Part shown: positions 7,487 through 14,209 of the stretch, one piece after another
Position numbering within the stretch: the first letter of the stretch is position 1
Layout: each line of letters begins with the position of its first letter
Assembly (NCBI GenBank): GCA_002339345.1
Contig: DDKM01000093.1
Span: 1 to 17,598 of the forward strand
DNA length: 17,598 nt
Direction of reading: 5' to 3'
Origin: Firmicutes bacterium UBA2598
GTDB lineage: Bacteria > Bacillota > PH28-bin88
Program-made: the position numbers and the translations under genes
Notes under the pieces: model-generated
Told to the model about the DNA's origin: nothing
Seen by the model: only the letters and a program-made list of their open reading frames with translations
The model's database searches: none

Positions 7487-8434
7487 TCAGTCAAAGAGCT
7501 TGCTGACGGACAGGTCTTCGTGGATGCGGATAATGGCTTCCCCAAGGAGTGGAGCCACAGAAAGGGCCTTGATCTTGGGGGACTGCTTGTCCGGCGGAAA
7601 GGGAATGGTGTTGGTCACCACCACTTCCCGGATGGGGGAATCCTCCAGGCGCTGGATGGCCGGCCCGGACAGTACCGGATGGGTGGCACAGGCCAGCACC
7701 TCCTTGGCCCCCATATCCATTAACGCCTGGGCACCCTGGGTAATGGTACCGGCTGTATCAATAATATCATCGGTCATAATCACGGTCTTGCCCTCAACAT
7801 TACCGATGATGTTCATGATCTCCGCCACATTAGGGGCGGGCCGGCGCTTATCGATGATGGCCAATCCGGCGCCGATGCGGCCAGCCAGTTCCCGGGCCCG
7901 GGTAACTCCGCCCAGATCGGGTGAAACCACCACCACATCCTCGTGCTGGAGGATATTCTGGTAATATTCCGCCAGGATGGGTACCCCCGGCAAGTGATCC
8001 ACCGGAATATCAAAGAAACCCTGAATAGCGGAGGCGTGCAGATCCATGGCCACCACCCGCCTGGCGCCGGCGGCGGTGATGAGGTTGGCCACCAGTTTGG
8101 CGGAAATGGGATCCCTGGCCCTGGCCTTGCGCTCCTGCCGGGCATAACCGTAGTATGGAATGACCGCAGTGATACGCCGGGCGGAGGCCCGCCGCAGGCC
8201 GTCGATCATGATGAGCAATTCCATCATATTGTCATTGACGGGATAACAGGTAGGCTGAATGACGAAGACATCGGCACCCCGCACACTCTCTTCGATGGCG
8301 ATGGCAATCTCGCCATCGCTGAAACGCCTGACCTTGGCCGCCCCCAGGGGAACCCCCATGTAATCTGCAATTTCTTCGGCCAAACGCGGGTTTGCATTAC
8401 CACAGAACAACTTCAACTTCCCTTGGGTGGACAT
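7487..8434 (-). CDS. prs: Ribose-phosphate pyrophosphokinase (PRPP synthetase, class I)
   Basis: This enzyme transfers pyrophosphate from ATP to ribose-5-phosphate to form PRPP, the precursor of purines, pyrimidines, histidine, tryptophan and NAD. The 315-residue length is typical. Visible motifs are RRFSDGEIAIAIEESVRGAD, ARQERKARARDPISAKLVAN (ATP-binding flexible loop), DLHASAIQGFFDIPVDHL and the PRPP-binding loop VIMTDDIIDTAGTI near residue 220. The ATG at 8434 is preceded by TAGGAGGTC, with 11 bases between the AGGAGG core and the start. It lies 115 bases downstream of glmU on the same strand, the conserved glmU-prs order, and both are probably on one transcript. The 3' end converges with the PRC-barrel gene and no clear terminator is visible between them. 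Confidence 0.98.
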   Translation of the reverse strand: MSTQGKLKLFCGNANPRLAEEIADYMGVPLGAAKVRRFSDGEIAIAIEESVRGADVFVIQPTCYPVNDNMMELLIMIDGLRRASARRITAVIPYYGYARQERKARARDPISAKLVANLITAAGARRVVAMDLHASAIQGFFDIPVDHLPGVPILAEYYQNILQHEDVVVVSPDLGGVTRARELAGRIGAGLAIIDKRRPAPNVAEIMNIIGNVEGKTVIMTDDIIDTAGTITQGAQALMDMGAKEVLACATHPVLSGPAIQRLEDSPIREVVVTNTIPFPPDKQSPKIKALSVAPLLGEAIIRIHEDLSVSKLFD

Positions 8435-8494
8435 ACTGCCGGTGACCTCCTAGCGGGTGGTGATTGGTGTGACTACCTGTAGGTTTTCGTGCCC

Positions 8495-8559
8495 TTCTAC
8501 CCATTTCCTCCCTGGAAGTACGAAATTTTGACGGGATTTTCCCCTTTTTCTACCCATTT
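8495..8559. repeat. Pair of 12-base direct repeats at the glmU-prs junction
   Basis: The plus-strand sequence TTCTACCCATTT occurs at 8495-8506 and again at 8548-8559, 53 bases apart. The second copy contains the glmU stop codon on the minus strand; the first lies in the glmU-prs intergenic gap. The function is unknown, and a small local duplication is the simplest explanation. Confidence 0.6.
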
Positions 8560-9941
8560 TCCCCCGGCTTGGCTGGAGCCTTCTGCCGTTTGGCCCAGCC
8601 GTTGATGTTGCTCTGTTTAGCCCGTTCCACCCCCAGGGCGCCGGCAGGCACATCCCTGGTGATGGTGGATCCCGCACCAACCACCGCCTCTGCGCCAATG
8701 GTCACAGGGGCCACCAGGTTGGTATTGCTGCCGATAAAGGCCCGGTCGTGAATCACGGTGTTGTGCTTGGCCCTTCCATCATAATTGCAGGTAATGGTCC
8801 CCGCCCCCACGTTCACTTCCCGTCCCATGACGGTATCTCCAATGTAACTCAAGTGCGGGATCTTGCTGCCCTGGCCGATGGTGGACTGTTTGATCTCCAC
8901 AAAGTCCCCCACCTTGACCCCTGTTTCCAGTACCGTACCCGGCCGCAGGTAGGAAAACGGCCCGACCTTGCAGTGATCACCAATCACCGCCTGTTCCGCC
9001 ACCGTCAGCCGCACCTCCACCCCGTCACCAACGGTGCACTGGTGCAGTACAGTATGGGGCCCCAACCGGCTGTTTTCACCGATACGTGACTGGCCGGTTA
9101 TGGTGGTACAGGGGTAAATGACGGTGTCCCGTCCGATACTCACTGTGGCATCAATCCACACAGTGTCCGGGTCAATGATGGTCACCCCCGATTCCATGAG
9201 GGCGCGGTTGATCCGCTGGCGCAGCATCTTTTCCGCCGCGGCCAACTGCACCCGGTCGTTGATGCCTTGCATTTCCGCCGGATCAGGCATGACCATCCCC
9301 GTCACCAACAGTCCCTGTCCCCTCATTATCTCCAGCACATCGGTGAGGTAGTACTCTCCCTGGGCATTGGCCGGCTGGATATGATCCAGAGCCCTTAAAA
9401 GGGCCTCGCGATGGAAACAGTAAATACCGGTGTTGACCTCCCCGATTTCCCGCTCTTCAGGGGTGGCATCCCTTTCCTCCACAATCCGGACCAGGTTATG
9501 GTCAGCATCCCGCAGGATACGGCCGTACCCGGTGGGGTCAGGGGGGAAGGCGGTGAGCAGGGTAGCGGCAGCGGCGCTTTCCCGGTGGTAGGCCAGCAGT
9601 GCCTCCAGGGTGGAGGCCGTCAAAAGGGGTGTATCACCACAGAGTACCATCACAGTTGCCACGTTTTCGTCCATTCGCTCCCTGGCCGCCATCACAGCGT
9701 GGCCGGTGCCAAGCTGTTGGTGCTGACAAACATAACTGTATCCCGGACCCAGGCATTGTTCCACCAGTTCTGCGCCATGCCCCACCACCACCACCAAGCG
9801 ATCCACCCCGGCCCGCTGGGCCGCCTCCAGGACATGGGCCACCATCGGTATGCCGGCAACGGGGTGTAAAACCTTGGGCAAGCTGGACCGCATACGGGTC
9901 CCTTTTCCGGCTGCGAGTATCACCGCCAGCACTTCGGACAT
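8550..9941 (-). CDS. glmU: Bifunctional UDP-GlcNAc pyrophosphorylase / glucosamine-1-phosphate N-acetyltransferase
   Basis: GlmU acetylates glucosamine-1-phosphate and then transfers UMP from UTP, making UDP-N-acetylglucosamine for peptidoglycan. The 463-residue protein has the N-terminal nucleotidyltransferase with LAAGKGTRM at residues 9-17 followed by PKVLHPVAG. LCGDTPLL lies further on, and the metal-site region GEVNTGIYCF follows. The C-terminal half is a left-handed beta helix with hexapeptide repeats. It carries the acetyltransferase region KIPHLSYIGD, whose His matches the catalytic His of the E. coli enzyme, and CNYDGRAKHNT. ATG 9941 is chosen because GGGAGGT lies about 6 bases upstream; a GTG two codons earlier overlaps that spacing. 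In Bacillus glmU (gcaD) follows spoVG; here the B12 cassette separates them, and its leader can form two hairpins. Confidence 0.98.
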   Translation of the reverse strand: MSEVLAVILAAGKGTRMRSSLPKVLHPVAGIPMVAHVLEAAQRAGVDRLVVVVGHGAELVEQCLGPGYSYVCQHQQLGTGHAVMAARERMDENVATVMVLCGDTPLLTASTLEALLAYHRESAAAATLLTAFPPDPTGYGRILRDADHNLVRIVEERDATPEEREIGEVNTGIYCFHREALLRALDHIQPANAQGEYYLTDVLEIMRGQGLLVTGMVMPDPAEMQGINDRVQLAAAEKMLRQRINRALMESGVTIIDPDTVWIDATVSIGRDTVIYPCTTITGQSRIGENSRLGPHTVLHQCTVGDGVEVRLTVAEQAVIGDHCKVGPFSYLRPGTVLETGVKVGDFVEIKQSTIGQGSKIPHLSYIGDTVMGREVNVGAGTITCNYDGRAKHNTVIHDRAFIGSNTNLVAPVTIGAEAVVGAGSTITRDVPAGALGVERAKQSNINGWAKRQKAPAKPGENG

Positions 9942-9958
9942 GTACACACCTCCCGGTA

Positions 9959-10032
9959 ATCCACTCTGCTCCCATGCCTTAGTTTACCCCAGCAGAGGGA
10001 TGGTCTGCCACCTTTTTTTTGCCGGGCGGCAG
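9959..10032 (-). other. Structured glmU leader: two tandem inverted repeats
   Basis: Read on the minus strand toward glmU, CTGCCGCC (10025-10032) can pair with GGTGGCAG (10005-10012) around a 12-base loop ending in eight A. Three bases later ATCCCTCTGCT (9991-10001) can pair with AGCAGAGTGGAT (9959-9970), giving 11 pairs with one bulged T and a 20-base loop. The second stem ends four bases before the glmU SD, GGGAGGT. No U-run follows either stem, so they do not look like terminators. They may be leader RNA structures or DNA operators. I see no convincing -35/-10 pair for glmU here. Confidence 0.5.
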
Positions 10033-10080
10033 GAAACCCCAATGGGACGGCGAAAAGAAAATGGCACAATCAAATACTAG

Positions 10081-10240
10081 TTTTTGGGAGCCGCCTCGCG
10101 GCGGGTAAAAGGGAATCAGGTGCAAGTCCTGAGCGGTCGCGCCACTGTAACTCCGGAGGTGTTTGCACAGTGCCACTGGTCCCATGGGCTGGGAAGGCGC
10201 AAACACCGCAGATGGAGAAGTCAGGAAACCTACCCAAGAA
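10081..10240 (+). promoter_or_regulatory. Cobalamin (vitamin B12) riboswitch aptamer
   Basis: This is a complete AdoCbl-type aptamer upstream of B12 uptake genes. The closing stem P1 pairs TTTTTGGG (10081-10088) with CCCAAGAA (10233-10240). The core shows AAAAGGGAATC, GGTGCAAGTCC, CGCGCCACTGTAA around 10140 and GCCACTGG near 10171. The highly conserved B12 box AGTCAGGAAACCTACCC lies at 10219-10235. An intrinsic terminator 63 bases downstream points to control by premature termination. Binding of cobalamin should shut off the uptake operon when the vitamin is plentiful. Confidence 0.95.
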
Positions 10241-10302
10241 CCAGCCATGCAACCTTCGCAGAAAGGGGGAATGGTCAGATGGGTTTTTGCCAGATGATAA
10301 TT

Positions 10303-10342
10303 ACCGCCCCAGTTTATATGCGAACTGGGGTGGTTTGTTTTT
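10303..10342 (+). terminator. Riboswitch-controlled intrinsic terminator before btuF
   Basis: ACCGCCCCAGTT (10303-10314) pairs with AACTGGGGTGGT (10323-10334) over 12 positions with one G-U pair and an 8-base loop. TTGTTTTT follows. It lies between the cobalamin aptamer and btuF, on the same strand, and is the natural expression platform of the riboswitch. Confidence 0.92.
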
Positions 10343-10352
10343 GCCGGCAAAA
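10339..10352. repeat. 14-base perfect palindrome next to the btuF leader terminator
   Basis: TTTTGCCGGCAAAA is a perfect 14-base palindrome that begins inside the U-tract of the riboswitch terminator. It is too short in its loop to form an RNA hairpin and could be a protein-binding site, or simply chance. Confidence 0.4.
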
Positions 10353-10434
10353 CCCGGTGGCAGTCAAGTAACATTAATCCCGCTGATCTATGATCTATGT
10401 TATAAGGGAAAGAAGAAAGGCAGGAGAAATTTCC

Positions 10435-11367
10435 GTGATCGCAAAAAAAACCTTCATGATCCATCCCCTTAGGAAAGGTGCTCTAATGGCCATGATCCTG
10501 GTCATGGCTATGATGCTGGCCGCCTGTGGCAACAAACCGGAACCGACAGCCAATACCCGGCAGGTCACCATCCAGGATGATTCCGGCACTACGGTAGTCC
10601 TTACATCAATTCCCCAGCGCATCGTATCCTTAAGCCCCTCCCTGACGGAAACCATTTTTGCCCTGGGATTGGGAGACAGGGTGGTGGGAGTGACCTCCTG
10701 GGATGACTTTCCCCCTGAGGTGAAACAAAAACCGGTGATCGGCGACCTGAAGGCCGGGCCGGAGGCCATCCTGGCCCAGAACCCGGACCTGGTAGTGGCC
10801 TCCGGCTTGAACATGCAGACGGTGGAAGCCCTGCGCCAGACCAAGGTGCCGGTACTGGTATTCGATCCCCAAAGCATGGAGGACATTTTCCGTACCATCA
10901 ATGGCATCGCCCAGGCAGCAGGGGTGGAGCAAAGGGGCCAGGAACTGGTTTCCGCCATGCAGGCCAGGTTGAAGGAGTTGACCGCCTCCCTGCCAGCGGC
11001 GGACCGGGTGACGGTGTTTATTGAAGTGGGCTGGGACCCCCTGTTCACCACCGGGAATGGCACCTTTTTGCATGACCTGACCACCATCGCTGGCGGGGTG
11101 AACATCGCCGGGGATGTCAGCGGCTGGGTCAAATACAGTCCGGAAGAAGTCATCGCTAAAGACCCGGCGGTTATCATAACGGCCGCCGGCCATGGGACGG
11201 ACCCTCTTAAAGAAATCAAAACCAGGCCGGGTTGGGACAAGATCAAGGCGGTGGCGGAAGGTCGGGTGATGGAACTGGATGCTAACCTGGTATACCGCCC
11301 GGGTCCGCGCAGTGTACAGCTGGTAGAGGAATTGGTGCGAAGTTTCTACCCGGCGGGTAACCGTTAA
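10435..11367 (+). CDS. btuF: Cobalamin ABC transporter substrate-binding lipoprotein (BtuF)
   Basis: This is the surface lipoprotein that captures corrinoid for the BtuCD importer, 310 residues in the helical-backbone type III binding-protein family. The signal peptide ends in the lipobox LAAC with the lipidated Cys at residue 31. The mature part begins with QVTIQDDSGTTVVLTSIPQR and IVSLSPSLTETIFALGLGDR, typical of BtuF/FepB-like proteins. GWDPLFTTGNGTFLHDLTTI lies in the second lobe. GTG 10435 is chosen because AGGAGA lies 7 bases upstream; the ATG at 10390 has no SD and would add 15 residues. The assignment to cobalamin rather than siderophore or heme rests on the B12 riboswitch directly upstream. 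The gene is two bases ahead of btuC. Confidence 0.93.
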   Translation: MIAKKTFMIHPLRKGALMAMILVMAMMLAACGNKPEPTANTRQVTIQDDSGTTVVLTSIPQRIVSLSPSLTETIFALGLGDRVVGVTSWDDFPPEVKQKPVIGDLKAGPEAILAQNPDLVVASGLNMQTVEALRQTKVPVLVFDPQSMEDIFRTINGIAQAAGVEQRGQELVSAMQARLKELTASLPAADRVTVFIEVGWDPLFTTGNGTFLHDLTTIAGGVNIAGDVSGWVKYSPEEVIAKDPAVIITAAGHGTDPLKEIKTRPGWDKIKAVAEGRVMELDANLVYRPGPRSVQLVEELVRSFYPAGNR

Positions 11368-11369
11368 CA

Positions 11370-12422
11370 ATGGACGGGCGAAACTGGCTGGCCAAGCTCC
11401 AGCTGGTGCTGCCGGCATGCCTGGTGTGCCTGGGCGGCGCCCTTATCGCCGGCATCGCCTTGGGTAGCGTACAGGTTTCCCCTGTCACGGTGTTAAAGAT
11501 TCTGCTTGCCAAAATCCCGCTGGTCGGGGACCAGGTGGTCCCCGACTGGCCCAGGCAGATGGAAACCATCATCTGGCAGGTGCGCCTGCCCAGGGTGATC
11601 CTGGGAACTCTGGTGGGGGCCACCCTGGCAGTGGCGGGCACCGCCTTCCAGGGCCTTTTACGTAACCCCCTTGCTGATCCCTATACCCTGGGGGTTTCCT
11701 CCGGTGCGGCGGCAGCAGCCGCCTTTACCATCGTCTTTGGCTTGCACCGGAGCGGGGCCGGTCTGGTCGTCCTGCCGCTGGCTGCCTTTCTCGGCGGAAT
11801 GGGGACGGTGACCCTTGTTTACCGCATTGCGGCAAGTACCGGCCGCATGGCGATCCACACCCTCATCCTGGCAGGGATTATCGTCGGTTCCTTCATGTCT
11901 GCCCTGGTGATGTTTTTTATCGCCATGGCTGGGGATGGTGTGCACCAGATCCTGGCCTGGCTGATGGGCAGCCTGACCTTCCGGGGATGGACGCATGTGC
12001 TGGTCCTGGCCGTCTTTTCAGCCGCTGGCGGGCTGACGGTGATGGCACTGGCAAGGGATCTCAACTTACTGGTGTTTGGCGAAGAAACTGCCCAGCAACT
12101 GGGTACCAACGTGGAACGAACCAAAAAGCTGTTGCTGCTGGCCGCCACCCTGATGACAGGCGGTGCCGTGGCTGTGGCAGGAACCATCGGCTTTGTAGGA
12201 TTGGTAGTACCCCATGTGATGCGCATGCTGGCTGGTCCGGACCACCGGGTGCTGGTACCCGCTTCCGCCCTGGCCGGCGGTTTTTTCCTGGTACTGGCGG
12301 ATACCGTGGCCCGTACCATTCTGGCCCCGGTAGAGCTGCCGGTGGGTGTGATTACCGCCACCATGGGGGCGCCTTTTTTCCTGTTGATCCTGCTGCGTAA
12401 GCAGCACCTGGCAAGGAGGTGA
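11370..12422 (+). CDS. btuC: Cobalamin ABC transporter permease (BtuC/FecCD family)
   Basis: This is the membrane-spanning subunit of the corrinoid importer, 350 residues with about ten hydrophobic helices, as in BtuC. Family motifs include RLPRVILGTLVGATLAVAGT followed by AFQGLLRNPLADPYTLGVSS. GTIGFVGLVVPHVMRMLAGP lies near residue 268; this is the segment that includes the coupling helix contacting the ATPase. The ATG at 11370 follows the btuF stop by two bases with only a weak SD, so translation is probably coupled to btuF. The stop TGA overlaps the SD region of btuD. Expression is expected to depend on the upstream cobalamin riboswitch. Confidence 0.95.
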   Translation: MDGRNWLAKLQLVLPACLVCLGGALIAGIALGSVQVSPVTVLKILLAKIPLVGDQVVPDWPRQMETIIWQVRLPRVILGTLVGATLAVAGTAFQGLLRNPLADPYTLGVSSGAAAAAAFTIVFGLHRSGAGLVVLPLAAFLGGMGTVTLVYRIAASTGRMAIHTLILAGIIVGSFMSALVMFFIAMAGDGVHQILAWLMGSLTFRGWTHVLVLAVFSAAGGLTVMALARDLNLLVFGEETAQQLGTNVERTKKLLLLAATLMTGGAVAVAGTIGFVGLVVPHVMRMLAGPDHRVLVPASALAGGFFLVLADTVARTILAPVELPVGVITATMGAPFFLLILLRKQHLARR

Positions 12423-12426
12423 CGGT

Positions 12427-13701
12427 ATGACCGCCAAGATATCCGTTATGGGAACCACCTTCAGCTATGAAGCCCGGGAAGTGTTGCGGGACATCACCTT
12501 TACCGTGCCCGCCGGAAGTTTTGTGGGTATTATCGGGCCCAATGGCTCAGGTAAATCCACCCTCCTGAAAGGCCTGGCAGCCACCCTTTCCCCCAAAGGG
12601 GGGATTATCCTGCTGGACGGGCGGGAACTGTCCGGATGGAACAACCGGGAACTGGCCCGCCACCTGGCGGTGGTGCCCCAGGACACCACCGCCGATTTTG
12701 ATTTCACGGTGGAGGAGGTGGTGCTGATGGGCCGCAGCCCCTACCTCTCCCGCTGGCAGGTGGAATCCCTGGCTGATCTGGCCATCGCCGCCGAAGCCAT
12801 GGAACTGACCGGTACCCTGGAGTTGCGGCACCGGCCAATAACCCATCTTTCCGGCGGGGAACGCCAGCGAGTGTTCATCGCCCGGGCACTGGCCCAGAAA
12901 ACCCCTGTGTTGCTCCTGGACGAACCAACCTCCCACCTGGATATCAATCACCAGGTGGAGGTGTTGAATCTCTTCCGGCGTCTCAATCACCAGGGGGTTA
13001 CCGTCATCGCCGTTTTTCACGATCTGAACCTGGCGGCCCAGTACTGCAGCCAGGTGATCCTCTTGTGCCAGGGCCGCATCTATGCCTGCGGCACCGTACA
13101 GGACATCTTCACCACCGAAACCATCCGGGCGGTGTACCGGACAGAGGTGCTGGTAGGCCAGCATCCTATTACCGGCGTTCCCCAGGTGACCCTACTGGGG
13201 AAAAAAACCAATCCCGCCAGCGATAGCCTGAAGGTGCACGTCATCGGCGGGGGCGGGGCTGCCGCCCCGTTGCTGAGCCGCTTGGTCTCCCTGGGCTGGC
13301 GGGTGTCCGCCGGTGTGCTGAACAAGGGGGATACCGACTGGCATCTGTCCCGGGTGCTGGGTGTGACCATGGCGGAAGAGGATCCCTTTTCTGCTATCGG
13401 CGAGAAGGCTTACCGTCTGAACCTCACCTTGATCCAAAAAGCAGGGTTGGTCCTGTTGCCGCCGGTACCCTTCGGAAAAGGAAACCTGCCCAACCTCACC
13501 ATCCTGGAGGAAGCTCTGACCCGCGGCATCAAGGTTTATACCCTCACCGATGGTGCCTTTCATCACCGGGACTACACCGGGGGGACCGCCCTAGCCGTTT
13601 ACCACCGGCTGCTGGCCCGCGGTATGCACGAGATCCCCGACCTGCAGCAATTCCTGGCTTCCTGGCTCCATCCCACCCAACCGCCGTTGCAGCCTGAATA
13701 A
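12427..13701 (+). CDS. btuD: Cobalamin ABC transporter ATPase (BtuD) fused to a C-terminal alpha/beta domain
   Basis: This is the ATP-hydrolysing subunit of the importer. Residues 1-260 form the ABC domain with Walker A GPNGSGKST (37-45), Q-loop Gln85, signature LSGGE (141-145), Walker B LLLDEPTSHLD with Asp165 and Glu166, and the switch His198. BtuD-type ATPases are normally about 250-270 residues, but this one has 424. Residues 268-424 form an added domain. It starts with a glycine-rich turn after a beta strand (VHVIGGGGAAAPLLSRL) and then has GVLNKGDTDWHLSRVLGV and EEDPFSAIGEKAYRLNLTLI. It ends KVYTLTDGAFHHRDYTGG plus a helical tail. This looks like a Rossmann-type fold, possibly nucleotide- or corrinoid-binding (inference). 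ATG 12427 follows AAGGAGGTGA at ideal spacing. The stop codon overlaps the convergent spoVG terminator. Confidence 0.93.
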   Translation: MTAKISVMGTTFSYEAREVLRDITFTVPAGSFVGIIGPNGSGKSTLLKGLAATLSPKGGIILLDGRELSGWNNRELARHLAVVPQDTTADFDFTVEEVVLMGRSPYLSRWQVESLADLAIAAEAMELTGTLELRHRPITHLSGGERQRVFIARALAQKTPVLLLDEPTSHLDINHQVEVLNLFRRLNHQGVTVIAVFHDLNLAAQYCSQVILLCQGRIYACGTVQDIFTTETIRAVYRTEVLVGQHPITGVPQVTLLGKKTNPASDSLKVHVIGGGGAAAPLLSRLVSLGWRVSAGVLNKGDTDWHLSRVLGVTMAEEDPFSAIGEKAYRLNLTLIQKAGLVLLPPVPFGKGNLPNLTILEEALTRGIKVYTLTDGAFHHRDYTGGTALAVYHRLLARGMHEIPDLQQFLASWLHPTQPPLQPE

Positions 13702-13725
13702 AAAAAGGGAGCACCATGCTCCCTT
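13699..13725 (-). terminator. Rho-independent terminator between spoVG and btuD
   Basis: AAGGGAGCA (13705-13713) and TGCTCCCTT (13717-13725) form a 9-base-pair stem with a 3-base loop. On the minus strand it is followed by a run of T extending into the btuD stop codon, a strong terminator for spoVG. On the plus strand the run after the stem is short, so termination of btuFCD here would be weaker. The same palindrome may serve both converging transcripts. Confidence 0.9.
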
Positions 13726-13790
13726 GATGCCCGAAATACTTGGAATTTTCTGTTCCCAAGGGGGTGTCCCCCAAGCCGGTTCCCCAAAGG

Positions 13791-14045
13791 CTAAATGGCT
13801 TCCTGGTAAGCCTTCAACACCGCTGACTGGATGACTTCCCGGGCGGCAGCGGATATGGGATGGGCAATATCCCGAAATTCACCCTCCGGGGTCTTCCGGC
13901 TGGGCATTGCCACGAATAATCCGTTCTGGCCTTCCACCACTTTCACATCGTGTACCACAAAGGCCTCATCGAAGGTTACCGAGACAATCGCCTTCATTTT
14001 CCCTTCCTGGTTGATCTTGCGAATCCGCACGTCTGTTACATGCAT
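13791..14045 (-). CDS. spoVG: Septation / regulatory protein SpoVG
   Basis: SpoVG is a small nucleic-acid-binding regulator that influences asymmetric septation and sporulation timing in Bacillus, and capsule and virulence genes in other Firmicutes. The 84-residue protein shows the conserved start MHVTDVRIRKI and the core KAIVSVTFDEAFVVHDVKVV. GLFVAMPSRKTPEGEFRDIA HPI follows (space added), and a C-terminal helix. The length is close to the usual 85-97. The ATG at 14045 follows a GGTGGTGAGGGG stretch. A consensus sigma-H promoter lies about 50 bases upstream and a strong terminator downstream, so the gene appears monocistronic. In B. subtilis spoVG lies between yabJ and gcaD; here ilvA is upstream and the B12 cassette downstream. 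Confidence 0.98.
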   Translation of the reverse strand: MHVTDVRIRKINQEGKMKAIVSVTFDEAFVVHDVKVVEGQNGLFVAMPSRKTPEGEFRDIAHPISAAAREVIQSAVLKAYQEAI

Positions 14046-14093
14046 GTCCCCTCACCACCCTTTCTTGTGCTCAAATCCGGTAGCTATCTGCAT

Positions 14094-14122
14094 TTATTCC
14101 ACAAATGCCATTATATTCCTTC
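14094..14122 (-). promoter_or_regulatory. Sigma-H promoter of spoVG
   Basis: On the minus strand GAAGGAATA (14114-14122) matches every position of the sigma-H -35 consensus RnAGGAWWW. GTGGAATAA (14094-14102) matches the -10 consensus RnnGAATWW, with an 11-base spacer. The B. subtilis spoVG promoter is a classical sigma-H target, so position and sequence agree. An AT-rich block lies directly upstream, as in B. subtilis, where AbrB acts on such a region. Confidence 0.88.
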
Positions 14123-14149
14123 TTCCTCGCTCCGATTTTGCACAATTTT

Positions 14150-14170
14150 TTTCCATTTTATACATGGAAA
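14150..14170. repeat. AT-rich inverted repeat upstream of the spoVG promoter
   Basis: TTTCCAT (14150-14156) and ATGGAAA (14164-14170) form a 7-base inverted repeat with a 7-base spacer, in an AT-rich stretch between the ilvA end and the spoVG -35 box. In this GC-rich window that composition stands out. It could be an UP-like element or a binding site for a transition-state regulator such as AbrB (inference). It lacks a U-run suitable for terminating ilvA on the minus strand. Confidence 0.45.
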
Positions 14171-14209
14171 TTTCAAATGGTGGGAACAAAGTCATCCAGA
14201 TTTCAGTAA

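Noticed and set aside
9942..10080. Sigma-A promoters for glmU (minus) and for the riboswitch transcript (plus)
   Set aside because: Only partial -10 look-alikes (for example AATACT before the aptamer) without a matching -35 at proper spacing; not strong enough to list.
10395..11246. Long minus-strand frames opposite btuF
   Set aside because: They are shadows of btuF codon bias with no domain and no ribosome-binding site.
13760..13772. Short GGGGG/CCCCC hairpin after spoVG as a second terminator
   Set aside because: Only 5 base pairs and no U-run; the stronger terminator 35 bases further on explains the end of the transcript.
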